Origin: CAVQAH01 sp963784195
Lineage (GTDB): Bacteria > Acidobacteriota > Vicinamibacteria > Vicinamibacterales > 2-12-FULL-66-21
Direction: 5' to 3'
Length of the DNA: 64,000 nt
Assembly: GCA_963784195.1 (NCBI GenBank)
Contig: CAWARA010000020.1
Location: 372,001 to 436,000, forward strand
This document shows positions 21,620 to 31,472 of this stretch, piece after piece. Below the pieces are notes generated by a model. The model had not been told where the DNA came from. It saw only the letters and a list, made by a program, of their open reading frames with translations, and ran no database searches. Positions within the stretch are counted from its first letter, which is position 1; the number at the start of each line of letters is the position of its first letter. Made by a program: the position numbers and the translations under genes.

Positions 21620-24333
21620 CTACTGCGCGCTCGCCGTCCCCTCTTTCTGCGTCGCACGCTTGTAGATGAGTGCGTTGAAAACGAGCTTGAACGTGCCGTG
21701 CGTCTGATCGCGATGCTGGGGACGGAACCCGATCAGTACCGACCGTGCCCTCGCCATGCCTCACCGCGACGGCCGCCGCTTTCTTGGCAATCACCTGTTC
21801 GCCGAGCAGCCAACCACTTTGCAGGATGTCGCGCTCGACATACGTCGACAGGATGTGCACATCCTGGCTGCGATCGGTTGACGTCACCTCGTAGACCTGG
21901 CTGCCTGCCAGGAAGAGGGCCAGCCCTTCTGACGGCATCCCGAACGCCAGCGGATGCTGATTGTCGAAGCGCACGCGAAGCGTGGAGCCTGGCGACCAGA
22001 ACTCACGAGGAGCGAGGCCAGCGACGATATTGCGAACCGGCAGGCCGAAGCGCTGGATAGGCAGGTCGCCCGCTTGCGCGAAGGTCAGGAGCGTCCCGCC
22101 CTTCTGCACGAACGCTTCGAGCGCCTTGACGCCTTCGGCGCCGAACCCGCTGCGATACTCCGGAGGCGTGGTGTCGGCATCTGCTCCACCCCCGCCACCA
22201 CCTCCACGTCCGCCACCCCGGCCGCCTTCACCGGCGCCGGCAGCCGGCCGCTCACCCGTCATCGCGGCTACCGAGTCCGACGGCAGAACGATCACGTCAT
22301 ACTTCGCCTCGAGGCCGCCGGCCTTGATCTCGGCGTCCATGATCGTCTTGAAGGGGACGCTGAACTGTTCGAACATCAGACGAGTCCAGCCCTCGTCCAT
22401 GTTGCCGCCGCCGTAACGCTGGTACATCGCCACGCGTGGCTTCACCACTTCTGCGGCGTTTGCGGGCGACGTGCCGAGCGCCGCGAAGTCTACTCCCGTC
22501 GATGACGCGACTGCGGTCAACACGTCAGGCGATCCGGCACTGACGATGAAGTCCCCTGTTGCAGATTTTGCTTGGGGGTCAGACCCCGGTCTGACCCCTT
22601 GCCTGATTCTGCGTACTGGGACACCCTTTTCGAGCAGTTGGAAGACGGCGCGAAACGTGTCGTTCTGCTTCGTGTTCAGCACGTAGCCGTTCGGCGCGCT
22701 CGCGGCGACGGTTCCCTTCAGCGGCACATGTGCCGTGAGCTTGACGAGATCCGCCTCGATTTTCTCGCCAACCGGATCGGCCCTGACCCCCATGAACTCG
22801 CCGAAGGTGTCGGTCGACATGTCGTAGGGTCGAATGGGGTTGCCCTCGGCGTCGCGCGTGTATGAGTTGTCTGGATAGAATGTGCGGCCCAGCATCCAGC
22901 GGACGAGCGCTTGCTTCGGTTGTGCCATGGAGACGACGAACGACCCCGGACCGTAGACCCGTCCGTCGGCCACGACCTGCGCTTTCGCCTGGTGCACTTC
23001 GACACCCGAGTTCAGCAGCATGTTGACCAGCTTCTTCGTGGTCAGCGAATCGTGCTGCGTTGCCGCAATCGCATAGGCCTTCACGTCACCATTGGCGCCT
23101 CGTTCGGTCTGACGGATACCTTTCAAATACATGTTCCAGAGGACGGTCTCGCGGTTGCGCGCCGCGAGATCGACCGTCGCCCACGCCGCAATTTTCTGCT
23201 GCTCGACGATGTCGCGAACGCGCCACCAGCCGCCAGGCCAGAGGCTGGGCATCGTTGTCTGCGATTCGTACTGAGGCAGGTTGCGCGGGCCGCCGCGCAA
23301 TTGATCGGGATGCAGGTACATCGGCGTTGCGAGACGTGCGCTCGCAGACTCGGTGAGCATGCCGGCGATGTTGTGGAACGGCGTGATCCAGTGAAATCCC
23401 ATGTGACCCCACCCGGAGTAGATCGCCGCGCCGATGACGCCGGTCTTCCCCGCTGCCTCGAGCTTGTTGCCCATGTGCGCGCCCCACCACGCCATTTCGC
23501 GCCACACCAGTGGGTCGCCACCGGGGCGAATGGGTTCCGCGTACGGCGGAATGTAGAGGCGCGCGTTGCCGCTGCCCATCTGGTGATGATCGACATAGGC
23601 TTGCGGCATCCAGTCGCGGTACATCAGCTTGCCGAGGTTCTGCGATTCAGGAAGGTTGAGCGCGAAGCCATCGCGGTTGTTGTCGTGACCGGAGTACTTC
23701 TGATACAGCCACGGCAACCCGGCCGCCTCGGTACTGCGTGCCGACATACTTCATGTACCAGTCGGCGATCATCTGCGTGCCATCCGGGTTTATGGACGGC
23801 ACGACGATGCTGATCACGTTGTCGAGCATCCGCTGCGCTTCTTCGTCGGTGCGGGTCAGGCTGTCGTACACGAATTCCGCCGCTGTCTGCGATGCCGCAA
23901 CCTCGCTCGAGTGCAACGCGAAGGACTGGATCACGACGGCCTTCGCCTCCGCGACGACTTTCTGCCCCTCGGCCTCCGACAGGCCGCGGGGGTCCGCGAG
24001 CCGCGCGCTCAACTGTCTGTAGTGATCGAGCTTCGCGAGGTTGGCCGGCGACGAGATGAACAGCGCGATGTACGGACGGCCCTCGCTGGACTTCCCCAGC
24101 TCGACGAGCTTCACCTTATTGGAGCTCTTGGCCAGCAGCTGGTAGTACTCGTGGAGCTTGTCCCAGTTGGCAAGCTTCCGATCCTCACCCATGCGGAAGC
24201 CGAAGAACTTCTCGGGCGACGCAAGCGCGCCCTGTGTCGCGCCCTGTGCATTGCCGGTACGCGTGTAGAGGCCCGAGCTGGCAAGCACCAACCCCAGCAC
24301 GATCGGCACAAGTCGAACGGCACTCCGATGCAT
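21620..24333 (-). CDS. M14-family zinc carboxypeptidase, two frameshifts
   Basis: About 904 residues over three frame segments. Signal peptide at the start (VPIVLGLVLASSGL). Zinc ligands: HSSE in FALHSSEVAAS, and the later His in AYVDHHQMGSGNARLYIPPY; substrate-binding INPDGTQ follows the first site. The frame breaks at TCGGTAC (23728-23734), where removal of a base gives VGTQYEAAGLPWLYQ, and again at GTACCGA (21736-21742), where removal gives GTVVLIGFRPQHRDQTHGTF with a natural end KEGTASAQ. A large C-terminal extension carries a Gly-rich segment. Exported peptidase; substrate unknown. A repeat element is embedded in frame at 22575-22598. Confidence 0.85.
22575..22598. repeat. GGGGTCAGACC inverted repeat embedded in the M14 gene
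   Basis: GGGGTCAGACC (22575-22585) and GGTCTGACCCC (22588-22598) are exact complements separated by CC. On the coding strand it encodes RQGVRPGSDPQAK, an insert between conserved-looking segments (EKGVPVRR and SATGDFIVSAGSP) that keeps the frame. Confidence 0.8.
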
Positions 24334-24412
24334 CAGATCACTCCTGGAACGGTCCGGTCACTCTGAAACGGTCCGGCTACACGACGAACGCATCCGTGAC
24401 GCATGAACCCCG

Positions 24413-25294
24413 TCATTCAGGATTTATGTACCGATACAACAACCTGATCAAGGTATACGCGCGAGGCATCGAGTCGGCTGAGAACGCAATCGTGTCGGGT
24501 GAAGGACGCTGCATGCCCGGGAGATTCTCGGCGACCTCGGGAATCAGTATGTCCCGGAACTGCACCTCGACCTTGTAGGCCGCTTCTTTCTTCGGTGCGC
24601 CCTTGCGAGCACCCGCGACCGCGTCGCGCGCACCAGCTTCGATCTCCTTGTGCACGTCCGCAAGTGGGCGGAGCTCGACTGCGCGGGGGTTGATCGCACG
24701 TTTCACGATCACGCTCTTCGCTTGCGTCGCGACAGCGCATACCTGCTTCACGGCCACATCATCGCCGGTGACGAGGACGACCGGGACGCCGTACCACGCA
24801 GCCACCAGCGTGTTCAACCCGCCTTCGCCGTACGACTGCCCATTGACGCGCACGTCGCCGACGACGCCGCTACCGGTGTGCGCAAAGAGGCCGTTCGGGC
24901 TGCCGGCCTGGGCGTGATAGCCGACGAAGATCACCGCGTCGTACGACTCGTCGAGCCCTTCCATCATCCCCGAGCGCTTGAAGCTGTGACTGATCAGCCG
25001 AGCGCCCGGCGCGAGATCCTCCAGCCGCAGATTACGCATGCTGCCGTGCGAGTCGTTGACCACGATCTCGCTTGCGCCCCCGGCGCGAGCCCCTCGAATT
25101 GCCGCGTTGACGTCGTCGGCCATCAACTTGCGCGATCGGTTGTATTCACTGCCGGTCGCCGACAACTGATCGGACCCCGATATACCGCTGATGCCCTCCA
25201 TGTCGGCCGAGATGAACACCTTCTTGCCGCCCTGCGCCGAGCCGACCAGACCGACAACCACCGACAAGACGACGGCAACCGCCAAACGCCACAT
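24413..25294 (-). CDS. M55-family D-aminopeptidase (DppA-like), secreted
   Basis: 293 residues with a signal peptide (LAVAVVLSVVVGLVGSAQG). M55 motifs: KVFISADMEGISGI at the mature N-terminus with the metal-binding Asp and Glu, VVNDSHGSMRNL with a metal His, VGYHAQAG and HTGSG. Family members are zinc peptidases forming ring-shaped oligomers that cleave D-amino-acid peptides. The gene is on the same strand as the M14 peptidase, 79 bases upstream, so both peptidases may be co-transcribed. Confidence 0.88.
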   Translation of the reverse strand: MWRLAVAVVLSVVVGLVGSAQGGKKVFISADMEGISGISGSDQLSATGSEYNRSRKLMADDVNAAIRGARAGGASEIVVNDSHGSMRNLRLEDLAPGARLISHSFKRSGMMEGLDESYDAVIFVGYHAQAGSPNGLFAHTGSGVVGDVRVNGQSYGEGGLNTLVAAWYGVPVVLVTGDDVAVKQVCAVATQAKSVIVKRAINPRAVELRPLADVHKEIEAGARDAVAGARKGAPKKEAAYKVEVQFRDILIPEVAENLPGMQRPSPDTIAFSADSMPRAYTLIRLLYRYINPE

Positions 25295-25330
25295 GAGTGC
25301 AGCTCCTTGGGAGCGGAGAATATCAGCAAC

Positions 25331-25455
25331 GGGGGTTCACGACGGGGGTTCGCCGGGGGTTCATGACGAGGGTTCACGGTCCATTCGGCCTCAGGAGGCC
25401 TGTCGAAGGTTTGACGCGCTCACTGAACCCACGTGACAACCCCGTCTGAACCCCC
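25331..25455. repeat. GGGGGTTC direct repeats with an inverted partner
   Basis: Four copies of GGGGGTTC or GAGGGTTC lie at 25331-25376. The inverse (TGAACCCCC) is at 25447-25455, and a second inverse GAACCC is near 25424. Between them is CGGCCTCAGGAGGCCTG. The region 25295-25583 separates two divergent genes and otherwise holds nothing I can identify. Confidence 0.6.
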
Positions 25456-25583
25456 GACATGTGCAATTTCGTCATCGCCGGTCCCTTTCTGAAAGCCCCC
25501 TCGAAGAATACCCGGTATTGTGCGACGAAACTGCAATGGGAGAGGGTGGATCGGCGTTCGCATAGTGGCCTCCACGGCACGCC

Positions 25584-26027
25584 ATGAAGATGCAGGTCTG
25601 CGTCGTCGCTCTACTGCTCGCCGCGGTTCCTGCTTTTGCACAGGAACAGCCCGCGGCCGGACAGATCAAGATCGCCTCAGGATCGGTGGTCATCGTCCGG
25701 GGCACGAGCACTATTCCCGCGCAGGCCGGGCAACCCGTCTACGAAGCAGACACGCTGCGGACCGGTGATGACGGCAAAGTCGGCATCACGCTGAAAGACG
25801 ATACGCGGCTCTCGCTGGGACCGAACAGCGAGGTGCGTCTCGACCGTTTTGCGTTCGCACCCGCCGAGGGGCGGCTGGGATTCGTGCTCAAAGTCGTGAA
25901 GGGCGTGGCGGCGTATGTCTCCGGTCAGATCGCCAAGATCGCGCCGGACGCGGTGCGGCTCGAAACGCCCTCGGCCATCGTCGGCGTTCGTGGAACCACA
26001 GTCATTCTTCACGCACAAGAGAAATGA
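25584..26027 (+). CDS. FecR-domain secreted protein
   Basis: 147 residues with a signal peptide (VCVVALLLAAVPAFAQ). FecR-domain features: IKIASGSVVIVRG, ADTLRTGDDGKVGITLKDDT, RLSLGPNSEVRLDRF and LETPSAIVGVRGTTVIL. Such proteins often act as periplasmic ligand or stress sensors. The stop overlaps the next ATG by ATGA, so it is the first gene of a three-gene operon with OmpA-like and CHASE2/HD-GYP proteins, which suggests one envelope-sensing unit. Confidence 0.88.
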   Translation: MKMQVCVVALLLAAVPAFAQEQPAAGQIKIASGSVVIVRGTSTIPAQAGQPVYEADTLRTGDDGKVGITLKDDTRLSLGPNSEVRLDRFAFAPAEGRLGFVLKVVKGVAAYVSGQIAKIAPDAVRLETPSAIVGVRGTTVILHAQEK

Positions 26028-26665
26028 ACTGCACACGACCCGTCGCCGCCGTGATCGTCGTCCTGGCTACCGGCTTGGGAAGCGCCTGCAGTCTGCAGCG
26101 CGTGCGCACCCCTCAGAATCCTGGTGAGGCGGATCTCGTGATGCTGCTGCCCGATCCAGAGAGGGATACGACCGGCCGCGCCGCTGTCTCGAACGCAGGC
26201 GCCTCTGCCGAGCTCGATGCCGCGGGCGAGTACACGCTGGTCGGCGTGAATCAGCCGCCGACGCGCGTCAAGATGATGAAGGAATCGGAGGTCAAGCGCC
26301 TCTACGGCGACCTGCTGGCGAGCCTGCCACCGGCGCCGAAGCACTTCACGCTGTACTTCCGGTTCGAATCCGACGAGCTGACGGACGAGAGCCGCGCGCT
26401 CGTGCCGGATGTGCTCAAAGCCATGACAAATCGGCCTGTGCCGGAGGTGTCCGTCGTTGGTCATACCGACACGACCGGAACGCCGGCCAGTAACTTCGAC
26501 CTCGGCCTGAAGCGCGGAAACATGGTCCGCGGACTCCTGGTCGCCGCCGGCCTCGATGCGACGTCCGTCGAAGTCACGTCGCATGGCGAAGCGGTCCTGC
26601 TCGTCAGGACGGCGGACGAGACGTACGAGCCACGAAATCGCCGCGTCGAAATCACGATCAGATGA
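26024..26665 (+). CDS. OmpA-family outer-membrane lipoprotein
   Basis: 213 residues. The lipobox LGSAC (Cys24) follows a short signal peptide. The C-terminal OmpA domain is seen in FTLYFRFESDELTDESRALV, VSVVGHTDTTGTPASNFDLG and YEPRNRRVEITIR, where Asp and Arg in these motifs bind diaminopimelate in peptidoglycan. The region before it has GEYTLVGVNQPPTRVKMM. It is coupled by ATGA overlaps to both neighbours. Likely links the cell wall to the sensory protein downstream. Confidence 0.9.
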   Translation: MNCTRPVAAVIVVLATGLGSACSLQRVRTPQNPGEADLVMLLPDPERDTTGRAAVSNAGASAELDAAGEYTLVGVNQPPTRVKMMKESEVKRLYGDLLASLPPAPKHFTLYFRFESDELTDESRALVPDVLKAMTNRPVPEVSVVGHTDTTGTPASNFDLGLKRGNMVRGLLVAAGLDATSVEVTSHGEAVLLVRTADETYEPRNRRVEITIR

Positions 26666-28605
26666 CGTTGGGGCCGGGCCGACTCGTAATCTTCTGCGGC
26701 CTGCTGCCGACGCTGGTCACGGCGCTGCTCTCTCTGACCAGGCCCGCCTTCCTGAGAAGCCTCGAATACGGAACCTACGACAGGCTTCTTCGCGCCGCCG
26801 AGACAAAGCCCCCCACCGATCGCATCGTCATCGTCGACATCGATGATCGCAGCCTGACCACCGTCGGCCAGTGGCCGTGGCGGAGGGACGTGCTCGGCCA
26901 GCTCGTCGATCGACTGCGCAACAACGGGGCTGCGACCGTCGCGCTCGACATCATGTTCGCGGAGCCGGACCGGTTCGATGCGTCTGGTGCATCACCGGAT
27001 CAAATGCTTGCGGAAACGCTGCGCGACGGCCGCGTGGTGCTCGGCTACGCACTCACCTTTGACGACAGACAACATTCACCCAGGGATTGCGTCCGTCATC
27101 CGCTCGGCGTCGGCGTCGTTCGACGGGACGACTCACCCGCTGACGATCCGTTCTTCCAGGCCACGGGCGCGATCTGCAATCTGCCGGTCCTCACCCAGTC
27201 AGCTGGCGCGACCGGATTTCTCAACGCGGCCCCCGATCCTGACGGCCTGCTGAGACGCGTGCCGCTGCTCATGGAGCTCGACGGCCGAATCTACCCGGGA
27301 CTTCCGCTCGCCGCGGTGACGGCGGTTTCCGGCTCGCGCCCCGTTGCGCTTCGCGTCGCCAATGCCAACACCTCATCGCTGGTGCTGGAGGATCGCAGCG
27401 TCCCTCTCGACGGCAAGAGCAATCTGCTGCTCCGGTTTCGTGGTCCCAAGCGAACGTTTCCTTACGTTTCCGCTGTTGACGTGCTTCGTGGCCAGGTCGG
27501 CGCGGAGACCTTCAAGGACAAGATCGTCTTCGTAGGAACCACCGCACTCGGCACGCGCGAGGTCGTGTCGACCCCGCTCGATACGCTGTTCGCCGGAGTC
27601 GAGGTGCAGGCCAGCGTGGCCGACAATCTGATCCAGCAGGACTACATCCGTCGACCCGAGTACGCGGTGGCCATCGAAACGCAGGTCGTCATCGGACTCG
27701 GACTGATCGCCGCGCTTCTGGTTCGACGGCTCGGTCTGGCATGGGGAGCGTTGAGTATCGGGGTCTGCCTGGCAGCCGTGTGGCTGGGTGCCGCATGGTT
27801 GATGTCGAACACCGGCATATTCCTGTCGCCGATGTTTCCAATTGTCGGGTTGACTGGCGCGCTCGCCGCCATCACCGCCGCGCGATTCACAATCGAGCGT
27901 CGGCGGGCGGATCAGGCCGGTGAAGAGAACGAGACCTCGCAGAAGCTGATGGTCCAGGCGCTGCTGTCGCTCACGGAAGTGCGCGACGCCGAAACCGGCA
28001 AGCACTCGCGGCGAACGCAGCAGTACACGCGTGTGCTCGCTGAGCAACTCGCCCGCCATCCTCGCTACCGCGAGTATCTGACTCCGGATCGGATCGACCT
28101 GCTGTCAAGCCTTGCGCCGCTGCACGACATCGGGAAGGTCGGGGTCCCCGACCAGGTGCTCAACAAACCTGGGCAGCTGACGGCGGAAGAACTGACGGAG
28201 ATGCAAAGGCATCCTGTGTACGGCAGGGATGTCATCCTGCACGCCCAACAGGAAGTGGGTGTTCACGATCACGTCATCCTGGGCATGGCGAAAGACATCG
28301 TCTACACCCATCACGAAAAATGGGACGGGACGGGCTATCCCGAGGGCTTGCGCGGCGTCGAGATACCGGTGCCAGGACGAGTCATGTCGGTCGTTGACGT
28401 GTACGACGCCAGCACGACGCGCACACTCTACCGGCCATCACTTACCCACGAACAGGCGGTCGCGCTCATCGTCAAGGGACGCGGCACGCATTTCGATCCT
28501 GACGTCGTCGATGCGTTCGTCACGGTGTCGACGCTCATCCAGCGTGCTTCTCACGAGGCCGATCACGGCAACGACAGAGAAACCAGGGCTAATGGATCGA
28601 GATAG
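26662..28605 (+). CDS. CHASE2 sensor with HD-GYP cyclic-di-GMP phosphodiesterase output
   Basis: 647 residues. The N-terminal TM and extracytoplasmic CHASE2 domain (VDIDDRSLTTVGQWPWRRDV, GAATVALDIMFAEPDRF, KDKIVFVGTTALGTREVVST) is followed by three TM helices near residues 335-410. The HD-GYP domain comes next: HDIGKVGVPDQVLNKPG, QRHPVYGRDVI, YTHHEKWDGTGYPEGLRG. The metal-binding HD and the HHE...DGTGYP signature are intact, so c-di-GMP hydrolysis is expected. FecR-CHASE2 operons often end in an adenylate cyclase; here the output is HD-GYP. The 3' end overlaps the convergent M23 gene by 43 bases. Confidence 0.92.
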   Translation: MTLGPGRLVIFCGLLPTLVTALLSLTRPAFLRSLEYGTYDRLLRAAETKPPTDRIVIVDIDDRSLTTVGQWPWRRDVLGQLVDRLRNNGAATVALDIMFAEPDRFDASGASPDQMLAETLRDGRVVLGYALTFDDRQHSPRDCVRHPLGVGVVRRDDSPADDPFFQATGAICNLPVLTQSAGATGFLNAAPDPDGLLRRVPLLMELDGRIYPGLPLAAVTAVSGSRPVALRVANANTSSLVLEDRSVPLDGKSNLLLRFRGPKRTFPYVSAVDVLRGQVGAETFKDKIVFVGTTALGTREVVSTPLDTLFAGVEVQASVADNLIQQDYIRRPEYAVAIETQVVIGLGLIAALLVRRLGLAWGALSIGVCLAAVWLGAAWLMSNTGIFLSPMFPIVGLTGALAAITAARFTIERRRADQAGEENETSQKLMVQALLSLTEVRDAETGKHSRRTQQYTRVLAEQLARHPRYREYLTPDRIDLLSSLAPLHDIGKVGVPDQVLNKPGQLTAEELTEMQRHPVYGRDVILHAQQEVGVHDHVILGMAKDIVYTHHEKWDGTGYPEGLRGVEIPVPGRVMSVVDVYDASTTRTLYRPSLTHEQAVALIVKGRGTHFDPDVVDAFVTVSTLIQRASHEADHGNDRETRANGSR

Positions 28606-29483
28606 ATTCCCTGCCAGCGCACGCTGACGTGCAGGTGCGGGCCGGTGACGCGCCCGGTTGCCCCGCTCAAACCAATCTGCTGACCTCGCTCGACGCGATC
28701 GCTTTCCTTGACGCTGAACTTCGACAGATGCATGTAGATGGTCAGCAGCCCCTGGCCGTGATCGATGATGATGCAACCGCCTTCGAAGAACAGATTGCGT
28801 GCGAGGAGCACTCGACCGGCGTTCATGGACACAATCGGGCTACCGACCTTCGCACGGTAATCCGATCCCTGATGAACGCTCTGCTGGACGCCGTTGAACG
28901 TCCGGCGTACACCGAACGAGTCTGTCGCGGTGGACGGAATCGGTGGCGCGAACCGGCCATCCCACAACCGCTGCGTCGTGACGCTCGCAAACACTGCGGC
29001 CTTGAGCTTCTGCTCGCGGGCGATGCGCGCTCGCGTTGTCGCATTCGGCGCCGTGAACCGGTCGGCCACTCGAAGATCGACCGTCCGGTAGCTGCCGCGA
29101 CCAACGGTGACCTGCGCGCGGAAGAGGATCTTCGAGCCGTCGATCGCGACACCGTCGAGATCGAGCGGATACTCGCCTTCGGTCACGTTCAAGCCCACCG
29201 CGGCGAGCGCAAACCACGAACCGTCGGCGGCATCGAGCTCGAACGGAACCGATCGCGTGAGCCACAGCCCCGTCAGGGACTTCACGTCTACGGAAGGCTT
29301 CACGCGAAAGAGACAAGGCGCGCCGTTGACGAGAGACGATGGCTCCGAGGTGACGGCCGCAGGCGCGTGTGTCAGCTGCGGAACTGGAGGAATCTGCGCC
29401 GGCGCTGACTGGCCGGCGACGAGAAGGATGATCAGTCCGGTCAGGAACCGGTCACAACGACCAGCGAAGAAGGACAGCTCCAA
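28563..29483 (-). CDS. M23-family metallopeptidase (secreted)
   Basis: Up to 306 residues from a TTG at 29483 that lies inside the end of fabH; no better start is visible. A hydrophobic signal segment (FLTGLIILLVAGQSAPAQ) precedes a beta-rich domain and the LytM/M23 domain: zinc ligands in HQGSDYRA (His, Asp) and GPHLHVSVRW (HxH), with LLTIYMHLSKF between. Predicted peptidoglycan endopeptidase. It is downstream of and overlaps fabH. Confidence 0.87.
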   Translation of the reverse strand: MELSFFAGRCDRFLTGLIILLVAGQSAPAQIPPVPQLTHAPAAVTSEPSSLVNGAPCLFRVKPSVDVKSLTGLWLTRSVPFELDAADGSWFALAAVGLNVTEGEYPLDLDGVAIDGSKILFRAQVTVGRGSYRTVDLRVADRFTAPNATTRARIAREQKLKAAVFASVTTQRLWDGRFAPPIPSTATDSFGVRRTFNGVQQSVHQGSDYRAKVGSPIVSMNAGRVLLARNLFFEGGCIIIDHGQGLLTIYMHLSKFSVKESDRVERGQQIGLSGATGRVTGPHLHVSVRWQGIYLDPLALVSLSLP

Positions 29484-30453
29484 CGGTGAACCCTGCCCCG
29501 ACGGAAGCCAGCATGACGAGATCGCCCTTCCTGACCCGGCCCTGACAGACGGCGTCAGCGAGCGCCAGGGGGATTGTCGCGGCTGTCGTATTGCCGAACC
29601 GCTCGAGGTTGATGACGACCTTCGACTCGGGCAGTCCTATGCGATCAGCGGCGGCCTGGATGATCCGGCGATTCGCTTGATGCGACACGAACAGATCAAT
29701 GTCTCCAGCGTCGAACCCGTGCTTCTCGAGCACGCGGCGGCAGATCTCCTCGGTCTTGCGAACCGCGAACTTGAACACCGCCTGCCCGTCCTGCTTGACG
29801 TAGTGAAGGCGCTGGTCGACGGTCTCGTGCGACGCGGGCATCCGGCTGCCGCCTGCCGGCATGCAGAGCGCCGGCCCCCCACTGCCATCGATCTCGTGGG
29901 CAAAGCCGATGATCGACGGCTCGTCATCTGCAGCGGGCGACACAACCACCGCCCCGGCGCCGTCGCCGAAGAGCACGCAGGTGGTCCGGTCCGTGTAGTC
30001 GATGATGCTCGACATCACGTCAGCGCCGACGACCAGGGCGTGGTCGTGCGCGCCTGTCGCGACCATCTGCATACCCGTGGTCAGCGCGTAGGTGAAGCCC
30101 GAGCAGGCGGCACCGAGATCGAAGCCCCATGCACGACGCGCGGCAATCTTGTCCTGCAGCATGCACGCGGTGCTCGGAAAAATCGTATCGGGTGTGGTGG
30201 TGCCAACGACGATGAATCCGATGTCGTCAGGGGAAACGCCAGCCTGCCGCATGGCGCCAAGCGCCGCTTCCTTGGCCAGATCCGACGTCGCCACACCTGG
30301 TTCGACGATGTGCCGCTCCCTGATGCCGGTACGCTGAAGGATCCATTCGTCGGTGGTTTTCACCAGCTTTTCGAGATCCGCGTTCGTCAGAAGCTTGGGC
30401 GGCACATAGGTGGCCAAACCGGTGATCTTGACGCGCCTCAATCCACTCACCAC
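29452..30453 (-). CDS. fabH: Beta-ketoacyl-ACP synthase III
   Basis: 333 residues from a GTG start. Starts fatty-acid elongation by condensing acetyl-CoA (or another acyl-CoA) with malonyl-ACP. The Cys-His-Asn triad is present: Cys in LGAACSGFTYAL, His in VSHQANRRIIQ, Asn in ERFGNTTAATIP. TTDEWILQRTGIRERH and FGDGAGAVVV are family signatures. The start overlaps the end of ruvB by 7 bases, so it is transcribed with the ruv genes. Confidence 0.95.
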   Translation of the reverse strand: MVSGLRRVKITGLATYVPPKLLTNADLEKLVKTTDEWILQRTGIRERHIVEPGVATSDLAKEAALGAMRQAGVSPDDIGFIVVGTTTPDTIFPSTACMLQDKIAARRAWGFDLGAACSGFTYALTTGMQMVATGAHDHALVVGADVMSSIIDYTDRTTCVLFGDGAGAVVVSPAADDEPSIIGFAHEIDGSGGPALCMPAGGSRMPASHETVDQRLHYVKQDGQAVFKFAVRKTEEICRRVLEKHGFDAGDIDLFVSHQANRRIIQAAADRIGLPESKVVINLERFGNTTAATIPLALADAVCQGRVRKGDLVMLASVGAGFTVGAVLLRWSL

Positions 30454-31472
30454 AAACGGTCCTTTCCAGGGCTTGCCAGTCCAAAGTATTCGTAGGCGCG
30501 AGGCGTCGCAACGCGTCCGCGCGGAGTCCTGTCGAGGAAGCCGATCTGAATGAGGAACGGCTCGTAGATCTCCTCGATGGCGTCGCGCTCTTCGCTCATC
30601 GCGGCCGCCAGGCTACCAACGCCAACGGGACCGCCGCCGAACTTGTCGATGATCGTCCGCAACAGCCGGCGATCGACTTCATCGAAACCGTGCTCGTCGA
30701 CCTCGAGCAGCTCCAGCGCCTTGTGTGCCACATCGACCGATACCCGGCCGTCCGCGCGCACTTCCGCGAAATCGCGCACCCGCCGCAGCAACCGGTTCGC
30801 CACTCGCGGCGTGCCCCGCGATCGTTTCGCCAGCTCCCGAGCCGCTTCCGGTTCAATCGGCACGTTGAGGATACGGGCCGACCGGCGCACGATCTCTTCG
30901 ATGTCGGCTTCATTGTAGAAATCGAGCCGGTGGACGATCCCGAAGCGTGCGCGCAGCGGTGAGGTCAGCAGGCCCGTTCTCGTCGTCGCGCCGATCAGCG
31001 TGAACTTCTGCAGCGGCACCTTCACCGAGCGCGCGCTCGGTCCCTGCCCGATCACGATGTCCAGCTCGAAGTCCTCCATCGCCGGATAGAGAATCTCTTC
31101 GATCGCCGGACTCATCCGGTGCACCTCGTCGATGAAGAGAACTTCCCGCTCCTGGAGGTTGGTGAGCATCGCGGCAAGGTCACCCGGCTTTTCGATGACC
31201 GGGCCGGCGGTCGACCGAATGGGCACACCGAGCTCGTTGGCGATCACATAGGCGAGCGTCGTTTTCCCGAGCCCCGGCGGCCCGTACAGCAGGACGTGGT
31301 CCAGCGCCTCGCCTCGCTGCCTGGTCGCGGTAATCGAGACCTGCAGGATCTCGCGGATCCGATCTTGACCGATGTAGTCGTCGAGCGTCCGGGGCCTGAG
31401 GCCCACCTCGTATTGCGCGTCCTCGTCCACCCGCGCCGACGTGACGATGCGATCGTCGGACATGCTGCTCAC
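30447..31472 (-). CDS. ruvB: Holliday-junction branch-migration ATPase RuvB
   Basis: 341 residues. AAA+ motor: Walker A in LLYGPPGLGKTTLAYVIANE, Walker B in VLFIDEVHRM, sensor 1 in LIGATTRTGLLTSPLRARF (with the arginine finger region), sensor 2 in RGTPRVANRLL, and a C-terminal winged helix (IGFLDRTPRGRVAT). It overlaps the ruvA stop by ATGA. A second in-frame Met at codon 4 is an alternative start. Confidence 0.97.
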   Translation of the reverse strand: MSSMSDDRIVTSARVDEDAQYEVGLRPRTLDDYIGQDRIREILQVSITATRQRGEALDHVLLYGPPGLGKTTLAYVIANELGVPIRSTAGPVIEKPGDLAAMLTNLQEREVLFIDEVHRMSPAIEEILYPAMEDFELDIVIGQGPSARSVKVPLQKFTLIGATTRTGLLTSPLRARFGIVHRLDFYNEADIEEIVRRSARILNVPIEPEAARELAKRSRGTPRVANRLLRRVRDFAEVRADGRVSVDVAHKALELLEVDEHGFDEVDRRLLRTIIDKFGGGPVGVGSLAAAMSEERDAIEEIYEPFLIQIGFLDRTPRGRVATPRAYEYFGLASPGKDRLW

